58,521 nucleotides of DNA from Oscillospiraceae bacterium (GTDB lineage: Bacteria; Bacillota; Clostridia; Oscillospirales; JAAYXM01), in the NCBI GenBank assembly GCA_017435965.1, contig JAFSEA010000083.1:1-58521 (forward strand), given 5' to 3'. The notes beneath the pieces were generated by a model. It made no database searches. It was not told the DNA's origin and saw nothing but the letters and a program-made list of their open reading frames with translations. Shown piece by piece: positions 40,879 to 48,448 of the stretch (positions within the stretch are counted from its first letter, which is position 1; every line of letters starts with the position of its first letter). The position numbers and the translations under genes were made by a program.

Positions 40879-40907
40879 TTGACAAGTAACGTAAAAATAT
40901 GTATAAT
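40879..40907 (+). promoter_or_regulatory. Promoter of the tRNA-Asp/tRNA-Thr operon
   Basis: Exact TTGACA (40879-40884) and TATAAT (40902-40907) with a 17-base spacer, 19 bases before tRNA-Asp. Confidence 0.9.
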
Positions 40908-40926
40908 AGTCAAGTATCGCAGATGT

Positions 40927-41003
40927 GGCCCGGTAGTTCAGTTGGTTAGAACGCTAGCCTGTCACGCTAGAGGTCGTGGGTTCGAGCCCCATCCGGGTCG
41001 CCA
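40927..41003 (+). tRNA. tRNA-Asp (anticodon GUC)
   Basis: 77-base cloverleaf: acceptor GGCCCGG/CCGGGTC, anticodon loop CTGTCAC in stem CTAGC/GCTAG (anticodon GTC), T arm GTGGG-TTCGAGC-CCCAT, discriminator G and encoded CCA. Confidence 0.97.
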
Positions 41004-41010
41004 TAGATTT

Positions 41011-41085
<75 letters not shown>

Positions 41086-41086
<1 letters not shown>

Positions 41087-41121
41087 AAAGCCTTGAAGAC
41101 GTTATGTCCTCAAGGCTTTTT
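41086..41121. terminator. Terminator of the tRNA pair and of the Cof-type HAD gene
   Basis: Stem AAAAGCCTTGA..GAC / GTC..TCAAGGCTTTT (41086-41121) directly after tRNA-Thr, T run on the plus strand and A run before the stem, so it works in both directions; the HAD gene ends at 41126 on the other strand. Confidence 0.9.
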
Positions 41122-41125
41122 GTTG

Positions 41126-41941
41126 TTACAACTCAAATATGTGCTTTAAGGCGTAGGTTATGCCGCCTTCATTGTTTGTGAGGGTTATAAAGTCGCAGAT
41201 TTCTTTTATCTCCTCTTCTGCGTTTCCCATTGCTACGGAGAAGCCTGCTGTGCGGAGCATTGTTTCATCGTTCATACTATCTCCGAATACTGCGATTTCC
41301 GATATCGGAACTCCGATTTTTTCGGAAAGAATTTTCACGCCGTTTCCCTTCGTTGTGTTTTCGGGCATTATGTCGATAAGATTTTTGCCCGATGAAACTA
41401 TAGTCAGCGTATTTTCTCCGTTGAGTCTTCGATTAAGCTCCGGTATGGTGGATGTATCGCCCTGAATGGCGAACTTGAGGACATTTGAAAAATTCTCTTG
41501 GGGTGGATACTCGGTAATTTTTCTTATTGGCACTCTGAACTCTTCCGGCGCAGTTTCATTATATGCCATATAGAACTTTACTCTTTCGCTACCGAGCTTA
41601 TGATATACACACTCGGGAGTGTAAATCATATAGTCTATTCCCTCTTTTTCTGCGATATCTATAATTCTTTCCACGTCTGTTGGTCTCAAAAATGCACGGT
41701 GAAGAACTTCGCCGGTGGTTATATTTATTATCTGTCCTCCGTTACAAGTAATTACGGGGTCGGACACACCGAGAGAGTGAACATATTCAAGTATCTGAAG
41801 GTCTGTGCGACCTGTCGCAATGACTATACGAACACCGTTACGGCTTAATTTTCTGAGCGTTGCCTTATCGGTTTCGGAAATCACGTTTTTTGATGTCAGA
41901 AGCGTTCCGTCAAGGTCAAACACGCAACATTTTATTTTCAT
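41126..41941 (-). CDS. Cof-type HAD-IIB family sugar-phosphate phosphatase
   Basis: A 271-residue HAD phosphatase of subfamily IIB (Cof/YidA group). Motif I is FDLDGTLLTSKN, motif II VIATGRTDLQI, then the alpha/beta cap (about 85-190), a Lys at KGNGVKILSEKIG and motif III/IV AVFGDSMNDETMLRTAGFSVAMGNA. Members dephosphorylate sugar phosphates, PLP or FMN-like molecules; the exact substrate cannot be given. GAGGAG precedes the ATG. A promoter-like TTGATG / TATAAT pair, with a 16-base spacer, lies on the minus strand at 41974-42001. It stands alone, with the tRNA terminator at its end. Confidence 0.92.
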   Translation of the reverse strand: MKIKCCVFDLDGTLLTSKNVISETDKATLRKLSRNGVRIVIATGRTDLQILEYVHSLGVSDPVITCNGGQIINITTGEVLHRAFLRPTDVERIIDIAEKEGIDYMIYTPECVYHKLGSERVKFYMAYNETAPEEFRVPIRKITEYPPQENFSNVLKFAIQGDTSTIPELNRRLNGENTLTIVSSGKNLIDIMPENTTKGNGVKILSEKIGVPISEIAVFGDSMNDETMLRTAGFSVAMGNAEEEIKEICDFITLTNNEGGITYALKHIFEL

Positions 41942-42041
41942 ATCTTTTCTCCTCTGATTCTGCTTTACTAATTATTATAATTATATCACCTTCTGCATCA
42001 ATTTGCCATAAATTTTCAATCCAAAACTACAGTTTTTCCGC

Positions 42042-42082
42042 ACAGTCCCCTTGAAATCAAACATTTCAAGGGGACTGTTTTT
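42042..42082 (+). terminator. Orphan intrinsic-terminator-like hairpin facing the 3' end of the XRE gene
   Basis: Perfect 16-bp stem ACAGTCCCCTTGAAAT (42042-42057) / ATTTCAAGGGGACTGT (42063-42078), 5-base loop, T run on the plus strand (42078-42082) only. No plus-strand gene lies immediately upstream. On the minus strand the stem follows the XRE stop codon but lacks a T run. Confidence 0.6.
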
Positions 42083-42407
42083 AATCTTTAAAAAATTTAA
42101 CACTCGAACTTATAAATTCAATAAATTTTGCCTTTTCTTTTTCAGAAAGGTTGTTCATTTCCATAATGCTTTGTATAAATCTGTATTCTGCTCCGTGTTC
42201 CATATTCCCTTTCAAAAAGTCGATTCCCACGTTCAAAGCAGAAGCAATGCTGTCAATAGTTGCGAAACTCGGTTTCCCGTCACCGCGCTCTATTTTCCCG
42301 AGAAAATTATCCGTTATTCCTGCCATTTCAGCAAGCTGTTCCATTGTAAGCATTTGTTTTTTTCGTTCTTTTCGGATATTCTCTCCGATCAACTTCATAT
42401 CAACCAC
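42081..42407 (-). CDS. XRE-family helix-turn-helix transcription regulator
   Basis: A 108-residue regulator with a lambda-repressor-like HTH at residues about 5-62: IGENIRKERKKQMLTMEQLAEMAGITDNFLGKIERGDGKPSFATIDSIASAL contains the two helices and recognition helix, with the family-typical Q-L-A and the L-x-x-I-E-x-G spacing. The C-terminal part (EKEKAKFIEFISSSVKFF) is helical and probably for dimerisation. The start is GTG at 42407 with AGGGGTGA 7 bases upstream. It faces away from the SHOCT gene pair; inverted repeats between them may be its operators. Its target and inducer are unknown. Confidence 0.92.
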   Translation of the reverse strand: MVDMKLIGENIRKERKKQMLTMEQLAEMAGITDNFLGKIERGDGKPSFATIDSIASALNVGIDFLKGNMEHGAEYRFIQSIMEMNNLSEKEKAKFIEFISSSVKFFKD

Positions 42408-42418
42408 AGCAAATCACC

Positions 42419-42508
42419 CCTATAGTTTATATTATAGGATTTTAAAAACATTTTTAAGTTCCCATACATCCTTTAAATATTGACTATAAGTCCTATTTGT
42501 GATATACT
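42419..42508. promoter_or_regulatory. Divergent promoter region with CCTATA/TATAGG repeats (XRE / SHOCT genes)
   Basis: For the plus-strand genes TTGACT (42480-42485) and TATACT (42503-42508) have a 17-base spacer. For the XRE gene a minus-strand TATAAT lies at 42431-42436. An inverted repeat CCTATA-8 bases-TATAGG (42419-42438) covers that -10, and CTATA (42484-42488) with CCTAT (42492-42496) lies in the spacer of the other promoter: candidate operators. Confidence 0.55.
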
Positions 42509-42537
42509 ATGCTTAATCAAATTAAGGAGAAATATTT

Positions 42538-42918
42538 ATGTTTGAAAACATAGGTGCCAAAATCAAAAAAAGCGCAAAATCCTGGGGAAGATATTTTGTT
42601 CTTCTTGGCTTTATTCTCGGAGCAATCAATCTTTATTACTTTTTTGATGAAGATTTTGCCCTTGAATATCTTTTGTATGCCCTGCTTTATATTTCCGGTG
42701 GATTTTTTCTTTTGGAAATTACCCGGTTGTTCTTCGGATTCGGTCAGCTTATCGAAGATGTTCATGCCATAAGATGCTCTGACAAGAATGTAGAGATTGC
42801 CGATTCCACAAACGAAATCCTTGAAGAAATTGAGAAGTACAAGAACCTTTTTGAGCAAGGCATCATTACCGAAGAAGAATATCTTGCGAAAAAAGAACAG
42901 CTTTCAGAAAAGCTTTAA
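42538..42918 (+). CDS. Membrane protein with C-terminal SHOCT domain
   Basis: A 126-residue protein with two predicted membrane segments (YFVLLGFILGAINLYYF and YALLYISGGFFLLEITRLFF), followed by an acidic helix and a SHOCT motif at the C-terminus: EEIEKYKNLFEQGIITEEEYLAKKEQL. SHOCT is a short helical module that is typically fused to the end of membrane or secretion-related proteins and marks oligomerisation or protein contact. AAGGAG precedes ATG 42538. It is followed 14 bases later by a second SHOCT membrane gene, and is divergent from the XRE regulator, so it may be regulated by it. Function unknown. Confidence 0.85.
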   Translation: MFENIGAKIKKSAKSWGRYFVLLGFILGAINLYYFFDEDFALEYLLYALLYISGGFFLLEITRLFFGFGQLIEDVHAIRCSDKNVEIADSTNEILEEIEKYKNLFEQGIITEEEYLAKKEQLSEKL

Positions 42919-42932
42919 AAGAGGTGCTTCAT

Positions 42933-43583
42933 ATGAAAACACAAAACATATTTCAACGAATCGTCGGAATATTATTTCTGCTCTCTTCAGTAGATACATA
43001 TCTTTTCTTCGGTGAACCCTTTACCGTTCTTTCTCTTCTATCCTTGTTCCCCTCTGTGCTTTTAGGTATTTCACTTTTAACAAAAGCAATAAACAAGAAA
43101 CTGCTTATGGCAGGTCTCGCGCTGAACGCCATTAGTGCTTTACTTAGTTTTTCAAAAACCACTTACGTATCAAACTTCATTAGTGTTTATGCTTTTCTTT
43201 TAATTGCATTTATTGCTATAGCCAAATCAAAAGCAACAAGAAAAATTTCTCTGTGGCTTTGGAATTTCACACTCTTTGTAAGTCCAATTGTTATCATTTA
43301 TATGCTTCCATTTCCTTTATTCGGTTTTTCTTCTATTTATGTTTTCCCATACAGTTTGTATTTCATATTTAGTTTATGCATGGTCTTTTTGTTTTTCGTT
43401 TTATACAAGCCGGTTAAAATGTATTTGAAATCCCCTCTTCCCTCTCCGAAAAAGGAAAATCAGTCCTCGATTTCCGAAATAGGCAATGCCGACAAAATAC
43501 TTTACTACAAAGAACTTTTAGACAAAGGACAAATAACCCAAGAGGAATTTGACGAAAAGAAAAAGCAACTACTTGGTCTGTAA
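42933..43583 (+). CDS. Multi-span membrane protein with C-terminal SHOCT domain
   Basis: A 216-residue membrane protein with about six hydrophobic segments between residues 8 and 155 (for example IVGILFLLSSVDTYLFF, LSLLSLFPSVLLGISLL and FIFSLCMVFLFFVLYK), followed by a short polar stretch and a SHOCT motif (ILYYKELLDKGQITQEEFDEKKKQLLGL). ATG 42933 is supported by GAGGTG 7-8 bases before; the GTG at 42924 is inside that site. It ends in the same SHOCT as its upstream neighbour, so the pair probably interact or share a partner. Function unknown. Confidence 0.85.
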   Translation: MKTQNIFQRIVGILFLLSSVDTYLFFGEPFTVLSLLSLFPSVLLGISLLTKAINKKLLMAGLALNAISALLSFSKTTYVSNFISVYAFLLIAFIAIAKSKATRKISLWLWNFTLFVSPIVIIYMLPFPLFGFSSIYVFPYSLYFIFSLCMVFLFFVLYKPVKMYLKSPLPSPKKENQSSISEIGNADKILYYKELLDKGQITQEEFDEKKKQLLGL

Positions 43584-43591
43584 ACGTCAAA

Positions 43592-43628
43592 AGAGCACCG
43601 TGAAAGTTTTTACCTTTTTCGGTGCTCT
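43592..43628. terminator. Bidirectional terminator between SHOCT genes and ribU
   Basis: Stem AGAGCACCG (43592-43600) / CGGTGCTCT (43620-43628) with additional AAAG/CTTTTT pairing inside a long loop; flanked by AAA on the left and TT/ATT on the right. Convergent genes share it. Confidence 0.75.
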
Positions 43629-43640
43629 CTTAATATTATT

Positions 43641-44195
43641 TTACAGCTGCTTTATAAATTTGAGTCTTTTATAAAGCGGAATAGTTAGAATACTTACGGA
43701 AACGGTCTTAATCAGGTTAAATGCCGCCACATACCAGAAAGCATCTTTAAATACTGCAGGGGCAGCATCTTTCATATACAATGGAAATACTATGAAACGA
43801 TTTGCGACAAGTGCTGTAACCGTACCAAGCAGGCAAGCTATTGCAAGAGTTATGATAACTGTTTTAAGCCCCTTTTTGTAGCAATATACTACACTTGGAA
43901 CGATTATATAGGAGATTGACATAATCATATTTGCTACCTGTCCTGCTCCTCCGCTGGATGTTCCGATGAGACTCAAAAGCTCTTTTGCGATACAGGCAAG
44001 AACTCCCATAACAGGTCCGAAGATAAATCCTGCAAGCATAAGTAAAACATTACCAAAGTCAAGCTTTAAGTATGGCGTTGCCGGAAATATCGGAAATTCA
44101 AAAAGGCTTACCACATAGCTCATAGAAACAAGCATTGCTACGACTACTAATTTTTTTGTTGTTAAATCAGGTTTCAGTTTGTTTAAGTTTGACAT
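43641..44195 (-). CDS. ribU: Riboflavin ECF transporter S component RibU
   Basis: A 184-residue membrane protein with six predicted helices and the ECF S-component pattern (LVVVAMLVSMSYVVSLFEFP with the Ala-rich helix 1; YLKLDFGNVLLMLAGFIFGPVMGVLACIAKELLSLI, which is typical of RibU). GAGGTGA precedes the ATG. The preceding FMN riboswitch and terminator give strong independent support for riboflavin as the substrate. The ECF energising module is not in the window. Confidence 0.95.
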   Translation of the reverse strand: MSNLNKLKPDLTTKKLVVVAMLVSMSYVVSLFEFPIFPATPYLKLDFGNVLLMLAGFIFGPVMGVLACIAKELLSLIGTSSGGAGQVANMIMSISYIIVPSVVYCYKKGLKTVIITLAIACLLGTVTALVANRFIVFPLYMKDAAPAVFKDAFWYVAAFNLIKTVSVSILTIPLYKRLKFIKQL

Positions 44196-44240
44196 TTTTC
44201 GTCACCTCATAAAAGATTTTTGCAATATTCTTTTACGATA

Positions 44241-44276
44241 AAAAAAGCACCGCTCCCGAAAAAATCAGGGCGGTGC
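44241..44276 (-). terminator. Terminator controlled by the FMN riboswitch
   Basis: On the minus strand GCACCGCCCTG..CGGGAGCGGTGC (44276 to 44247) forms a hairpin with a small internal mismatch and a T run (44246-44241) between the aptamer and ribU. Confidence 0.9.
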
Positions 44277-44316
44277 AGTAATATGACGCATAAAATATAG
44301 CATACCACATTTCTTT

Positions 44317-44430
44317 TTTCATCCGGACTATACCGTCGGTATCGGAATTCCACCGATTCGGGGAAATCTCAAAAAGACTTCCTTCGCAGACTATAACTGC
44401 CGGTGAGGAATTTCACCTCGCCCCAAAGAA
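44317..44430 (-). ncRNA. FMN riboswitch (RFN element) upstream of ribU
   Basis: Highly conserved RFN segments are present in order on the minus strand: UUCUUUGGGGCGAGGUGAAAUUCC, the ACCGGCAGUUAUAGUCUGCGAAGG segment, the CCGAAUCGGUGGAAUUCCGAUACCGACGGU segment and UAGUCCGGAUG. FMN binding promotes the following terminator, so excess flavin turns off riboflavin uptake. Confidence 0.97.
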
Positions 44431-44443
44431 TATTTGCTTTATT

Positions 44444-44472
44444 ATAATACACTATATGCAAAGCTGTGTCAA
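44444..44472 (-). promoter_or_regulatory. Promoter of the ribU leader
   Basis: Minus-strand TTGACA (44467-44472) and TATTAT (44444-44449) with a 17-base spacer; transcription would begin about 8 bases before the riboswitch. Confidence 0.75.
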
Positions 44473-44476
44473 GATG

Positions 44477-44821
44477 TTAAGGCAGGATAATTGCATAAAT
44501 GACAAGTGGAGAATTACTTTTATTTTCTATTGAATGCGTTTCTCCTCCGGTTGTCCACATAACATCGCCTGCATTCATCTCATAAGTCTTTCCACAATCG
44601 GTAACGGTTGCTACACCGCTCTTGATGATATAAATTTCACCTTCATCACCGTGGGGATGCTCGCCGATTGACTGTCCCGGAAGGAGAGTTACTTCAGCAA
44701 ACATATTTGCTTTGCCCGAAAGCTCGTCCTTTTCAAAGAGGTGCAAAAAATCAAGAGCACCCACTCCCCCACGGAGGTTTTCTCTTATTTCCTTGCGCTG
44801 TGAAGCTTTTGTCTTAATCAT
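44477..44821 (-). CDS. Cupin-domain protein
   Basis: A 114-residue single-domain cupin. The first cupin motif G-x5-H-x-H-x3-E-x6-G is seen in GQSIGEHPHGDEGEIYIIKSG, giving two His and a Glu as metal ligands, and the second motif in GDVMWTTGGETHSIEN with the third His. The beta-barrel fold binds a metal and a small molecule; the reaction or ligand is unknown. AAGGAG lies inside the end of the upstream lipoprotein gene, and the ATG follows that stop by 2 bases, so it is translated together with the lipoprotein. Confidence 0.88.
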   Translation of the reverse strand: MIKTKASQRKEIRENLRGGVGALDFLHLFEKDELSGKANMFAEVTLLPGQSIGEHPHGDEGEIYIIKSGVATVTDCGKTYEMNAGDVMWTTGGETHSIENKSNSPLVIYAIILP

Positions 44822-44823
44822 AA

Positions 44824-46188
44824 TCAGTTAAGGCACTCCTTGCCTGTTCCGTCCTTTCTTATTCTATAGAGTTTCTTTCCGTCGCTGTCGCTGAAATAGT
44901 AAAGATAATCGCCATTTACGGATGTATATGCCGGATCTCCGTCTGTGAGCTTTGTAAGTCCTGTTCCGTCGGCATTTACTTTATAAAGAGCTTCTTCCTC
45001 AAAGTTTGTGAAGTAAAGAACTCCCTTATCTGCATTGAGATAGCCCGAACGTGCATTGTTTATCGGCTCATATACAGTTCCGTCTGTTGTCATACGATAT
45101 ACCGCAAGGTTTGCACCCTGCTCCTGACCTGACCCTGACCAGTCATCATACATTGAGGACATTTCTGCACGGAAGAAGAGATTATTGTCATATCCTGTGA
45201 CAAAATAAGTTATATCCATAGAAATCATATATGAGCTTCCATCCTCAATGGAAACACGATAAAGTTCTCTCTGATTATTTCTGTCGGTTATATATATGTA
45301 TGGACCATATATATAAAGCACCTCCGTTGACATATCCGAAACCTTGGTGAGACCGCTTCCGTCAATGTTCATACTATATACCTTACATTCATCCGCCCAG
45401 TTGATGAAATACATCTTGTTTCCGAAAATTATCAGGTTGGTTGCCATAACGTCACTTACTTTTGTTCTTTCAGAACCATCCTTCTTCACCTTGTAGATAC
45501 AATAGTCCGCTCTGTCAACAAAATAGATATAGTCACCTATAATATTGAGATATTCTGTGCTGCTCTCCACAATCACGGTACTTGTTCCGTTCTGTAGCTT
45601 TGTGAGTTTCTTTCCATTTGCTGCATCACAATAGTATACTGTGTCACCGTCAAAAGCGATCATTCCGCCTACGGTAAGGTTTCCCATTGTGTTACCCATA
45701 ACAAGAGCATTCTCCGAATTTCTGTCGTAGGCTTCGTCAATATATTTGCGGCGCATAGCATCGTCAGAGATCGTATCTATATAAGAAAGAGCTTCAGCGG
45801 TATTTCCGCTTTGCTGATAAACTTCCATAAGCTCATCATAAAGCTCGGTATTATCTGTTGCATAAGTTATCGCTTGCTTAATCGTTTTTGCAGCATCGGT
45901 ATACTGTCCGTATTCTGCATATTTACGACTAAGCTCAACAGAAGCAGCAGCATCAGCCGCATTCTTTTCAAGTGCCTTCTTATTTTCCTCCGCTGCTGTA
46001 TCGAGAGCTTTTTGTTCATCTTCCGAAAGTTCTCTGTTGTCTGTAACCTCTTTTACCTCTTCCTGTTCGGATGCATTTTCATCAGAATTTTGCTTTTCTT
46101 CCGAAGACTCTTTTTCCCCTGCACAGGCAACAAGCATAAACACCATAAGTATGCACATTACCAATGCAAGTAAACTTTTCTTGTTCAT
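44824..46188 (-). CDS. Lipoprotein with DUF5050-like beta-propeller
   Basis: A 454-residue lipoprotein. ATG 46188 is chosen (AAAGGAG at 7-8 bases; the longer frame lacks one). The signal peptide ends in the lipobox LVAC, followed by a Glu-Lys-rich linker and a TPR-like helical repeat region (about 70-160: EEVKEVTDNRELSEDEQKAL and AEYGQYTDAAKTIKQAI). The C-terminal half has six beta-blade repeats of the kind NGDYLYYFSDSDGKKLYRI / IYFVDRADYCIYKVKKDGSE, typical of DUF5050 or low-density-receptor-like propellers. It is predicted to be bound to the cell surface and to mediate protein contacts; its function is unknown. It is translationally coupled to the cupin gene. Confidence 0.85.
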   Translation of the reverse strand: MNKKSLLALVMCILMVFMLVACAGEKESSEEKQNSDENASEQEEVKEVTDNRELSEDEQKALDTAAEENKKALEKNAADAAASVELSRKYAEYGQYTDAAKTIKQAITYATDNTELYDELMEVYQQSGNTAEALSYIDTISDDAMRRKYIDEAYDRNSENALVMGNTMGNLTVGGMIAFDGDTVYYCDAANGKKLTKLQNGTSTVIVESSTEYLNIIGDYIYFVDRADYCIYKVKKDGSERTKVSDVMATNLIIFGNKMYFINWADECKVYSMNIDGSGLTKVSDMSTEVLYIYGPYIYITDRNNQRELYRVSIEDGSSYMISMDITYFVTGYDNNLFFRAEMSSMYDDWSGSGQEQGANLAVYRMTTDGTVYEPINNARSGYLNADKGVLYFTNFEEEALYKVNADGTGLTKLTDGDPAYTSVNGDYLYYFSDSDGKKLYRIRKDGTGKECLN

Positions 46189-46245
46189 AAATTCCGCTCC
46201 TTTGTTATTGATCATGTAATAATATTCTACACCATTTTCATGCAT

Positions 46246-46394
46246 AAGTCCAGTAAATAATCTGTGACATTGAAATTGTTATTGTGCAAAAGCGAAGCTA
46301 CATTAACTTCTTCCTTATTCACTATTACCTTTTACTTTCCAAAGATCGACAAGACTTTTTTTAAGGAATAGTGAAGAGCGAACAGGTAATAAGT
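46246..46394. repeat. Intergenic spacer with shuffled short repeats
   Basis: No gene is seen. The words TTCACTATT, ATTACCT and TTTTACTT occur on the left (about 46314-46336) and again, in inverted orientation and different order, on the right (about 46360-46398: GGAATAGTGAA, AGGTAATAAGTAAAA). It may be the relic of a small non-autonomous element or just AT-rich drift. Confidence 0.3.
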
Positions 46395-46432
46395 AAAAAT
46401 CGACATTCCTCTGTTGAAGAATGTCGATTTTT
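46395..46432 (-). terminator. Terminator of the tRNA with CAU anticodon
   Basis: Perfect 14-bp stem (46395-46408 / 46419-46432) with a 10-base loop; on the minus strand it follows the CCA end and finishes in TTTTT. Confidence 0.9.
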
Positions 46433-46508
46433 GGTGGGCCTTCGGGGACTCGAACCCAGGACCATCCGGTTATGAGCCGGGAGCTCTAGCCAACTGAGCT
46501 AAAGGCCC
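46432..46508 (-). tRNA. tRNA-Ile2 (anticodon CAU, to be modified to lysidine)
   Basis: 77-base cloverleaf, acceptor GGGCCTT/AAGGCCC with discriminator A and encoded CCA, anticodon loop CTCATAA. The CAU anticodon would read AUG, but the body (GGGCCTTTAGCTCAGTTGGC, CGGCTCATAACCG, GGTTCGAGTCC) closely follows tRNA-Ile2 of B. subtilis (as remembered) rather than tRNA-Met, so TilS would convert C34 to lysidine to read AUA. Elongator Met is the alternative. Confidence 0.9.
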
Positions 46509-46569
46509 AAATATCAAAGCTTATACATTATACAAAAAAAAGATATAAATGTCAATAGTTTTTTTGAGA

Positions 46570-47106
46570 TTATTTTCTTTCTGTGAAAAGTGATGCCAAA
46601 AACTCATTATAGATTTTTTCGGCATGCTTATAAAAGCTTGACGTGATACTCTTTGCATCTGCTCGGCTTGCGGCAGACATTGAAAAGGAGAAAATTTCTC
46701 CGTTTCCGTCAGAAAGAGATGCAACTGCACGGAATTTTCCCGAATCCTCAACAACCTTGACCGTTACAAGATTCTTTCTTATGACTTCTTTTTTCACTTC
46801 ATCGGTTGCCTTTTCTGCCTTTCTGAGGACATAGCTCGGCACGGATGAACGGATGGCGTTAAGGTCACGGATACCCTTCGCCGTTATGGAATATCTGTCA
46901 ATTCCCGTGTCGGAGCAAATCTCAACATGACCGGTATTTACCATACCATTGAGATGCTCTGCAAACTCAAAATAATTTATGGCGCCATCCACGAAAACCA
47001 TACTCATAAGCTCATCAAAAGAAACGGAGAGCTTTATATAGTCAAGGACGTGGAGAGTTAATGTTTTAATTTCAAGTTCTGTTCTCACAAAACCATATCC
47101 CGGCAT
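46570..47106 (-). CDS. DUF4364 family protein
   Basis: A 178-residue protein with a winged-helix-like N-terminus (TELEIKTLTLHVLDYIKLSVSFDELMSMVF) and a second region (YSITAKGIRDLNAI, LVTVKVVEDSGKFRAVASLSD), matching the DUF4364 pattern of Clostridia. It may be a DNA-binding regulator, but no function is established. GAGGT precedes ATG 47106. It stands alone between the tRNA and the M20 peptidase gene and is transcribed in the opposite direction from the latter. Confidence 0.85.
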   Translation of the reverse strand: MPGYGFVRTELEIKTLTLHVLDYIKLSVSFDELMSMVFVDGAINYFEFAEHLNGMVNTGHVEICSDTGIDRYSITAKGIRDLNAIRSSVPSYVLRKAEKATDEVKKEVIRKNLVTVKVVEDSGKFRAVASLSDGNGEIFSFSMSAASRADAKSITSSFYKHAEKIYNEFLASLFTERK

Positions 47107-47208
47107 AATTGTACCTCACTGAAGCTTCAATGTTTATTTTACTGTGGTATTATATCACAAATTTTATTTTTCGGCAAGGTAAAATAAGAAACATCTTACG
47201 AATTCCGG

Positions 47209-47238
47209 TTGACTCCCGGGTGTTATCGGGCGTATAAT
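47209..47238 (+). promoter_or_regulatory. Promoter of the M20 peptidase gene, with GC-rich palindrome in the spacer
   Basis: TTGACT (47209-47214) and TATAAT (47233-47238) with an 18-base spacer. The spacer contains CCCG-8 bases-CGGG (47215-47230), a perfect short inverted repeat that could bind a repressor. Confidence 0.65.
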
Positions 47239-47256
47239 AAACGTTGGTGATGTAAA

Positions 47257-48405
47257 ATGTCTTATAGAATTCTTTTTGATACAATAAATTCACTTAACGA
47301 TAAATATCTTGACATTTGGGAAGATGTATGCAATATCGAAAGCCCTACCGATTCAAAAGAAGGTGTGGACTCTGTCAACGACTGTTTCATAGCTCTCGCA
47401 AAAGAGCGTGGTTGGCTTGTTGAGCGAAAAGCTATGAAGACTGCAGGTGATGTGGTCTGCATAACGATGAATCCCGACTCAAAGCTTCCTCCCGTAACCT
47501 TTTCGGGGCATACCGACACCGTTCATCCCATAGGTCTTTTCGGGAATCCCCCTTGCCGACGTGATGAAAAGTACATATACGGTCCCGGTGTTATGGACTG
47601 CAAGGGCGGAATAGTTGCATCATTTCTTGCAATGGATGCCCTTTCAAAAACAGGTTTTACAAAACGTCCCTTAAAACTCCTTTTGCAGAGCGATGAGGAG
47701 CAGAGCAGTCGCCCCAGCAATAAGGCAACAATTGATTTTATGTGCGAGAAGGCGAAAGGCTCTGCCGTGTTCTTCAACTGCGAAGGCTCAAAGGCAGGAA
47801 CTCTTGCCCTCACAAGAAAAGGAATTCTTTTCAGCCGTGTAACAATCACGGGAAAGGCAGTACACGCCGCACGTTGTCAGGACGGTGCAAGTGCAATAGT
47901 CGAAGCCGCCCACAAGATTATTGAGCTCGAAAAATTAAAGAACGGGGAAGGACTCACCTGCAACTGCGGACTTATAAACGGAGGTAGTGCGCCAAATTCC
48001 GTTCCTTCAAGCTGTTTCTTTACGGTAGATATGAGATTTTCCACAAACGAAGAGCTTGAAGAAGGCAGAAAGCTTCTCCGAAATATTTGTGCCACTACCT
48101 TCGTGGAGGGTACTGAAACTCTTCTTGAAGAAATTTCAATGCGCCCTGCCATGGTTTCCTGTGAACGAAATACAAAGCTCTTTGAGCGTATGAACGAGAT
48201 ATATACAGAAGCAGGTATGACTCCTCTTACTGCAAGAAGATGCCCCAGCGGCTCAGATGCGGCATACATAACCGAGGCAGGCATCCCCTGTGTTGACTGC
48301 ATAGGAGTTGAAGGGAATTTCATCCACAGTATAAAGGAACACGCACTTCTTTCTTCCCTTGCCGAATCTGCAAAACGTATGGCTGTAGTTGCCCTCAAAA
48401 TATGA
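47257..48405 (+). CDS. M20 family metallopeptidase (ArgE/DapE-type)
   Basis: A 382-residue zinc peptidase of the M20A group. Metal ligands are seen at FSGHTDTVHP (HxD, about residue 88), GPGVMDCKGG (Asp, about 115), SDEEQSS (catalytic Glu-Glu, about 150), and the late His in GVEGNFIHSIKEH. The middle dimerisation domain covers about 185-290. Such enzymes are acetylornithine or succinyl-diaminopimelate deacylases or peptidases; the neighbours give no hint. The ribosome site (GGTGAT) is weak. It has its own promoter and shares a terminator with the convergent M20D gene. Confidence 0.92.
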   Translation: MSYRILFDTINSLNDKYLDIWEDVCNIESPTDSKEGVDSVNDCFIALAKERGWLVERKAMKTAGDVVCITMNPDSKLPPVTFSGHTDTVHPIGLFGNPPCRRDEKYIYGPGVMDCKGGIVASFLAMDALSKTGFTKRPLKLLLQSDEEQSSRPSNKATIDFMCEKAKGSAVFFNCEGSKAGTLALTRKGILFSRVTITGKAVHAARCQDGASAIVEAAHKIIELEKLKNGEGLTCNCGLINGGSAPNSVPSSCFFTVDMRFSTNEELEEGRKLLRNICATTFVEGTETLLEEISMRPAMVSCERNTKLFERMNEIYTEAGMTPLTARRCPSGSDAAYITEAGIPCVDCIGVEGNFIHSIKEHALLSSLAESAKRMAVVALKI

Positions 48406-48411
48406 TATATA

Positions 48412-48444
48412 AAAATTCCTGTGGTTTTTTGCCACAGGAATTTT
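48412..48444. terminator. Bidirectional terminator between the two M20 peptidase genes
   Basis: Perfect 13-bp stem AAAATTCCTGTGG (48412-48424) / CCACAGGAATTTT (48432-48444) with a 7-base loop. Confidence 0.9.
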
Positions 48445-48448
48445 CAAT

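Noticed and set aside
46432..46508. tRNA-Met interpretation of the CAU tRNA
   Set aside because: The acceptor, D and anticodon-arm sequence follow tRNA-Ile2 much more closely than elongator tRNA-Met; still not fully excluded.
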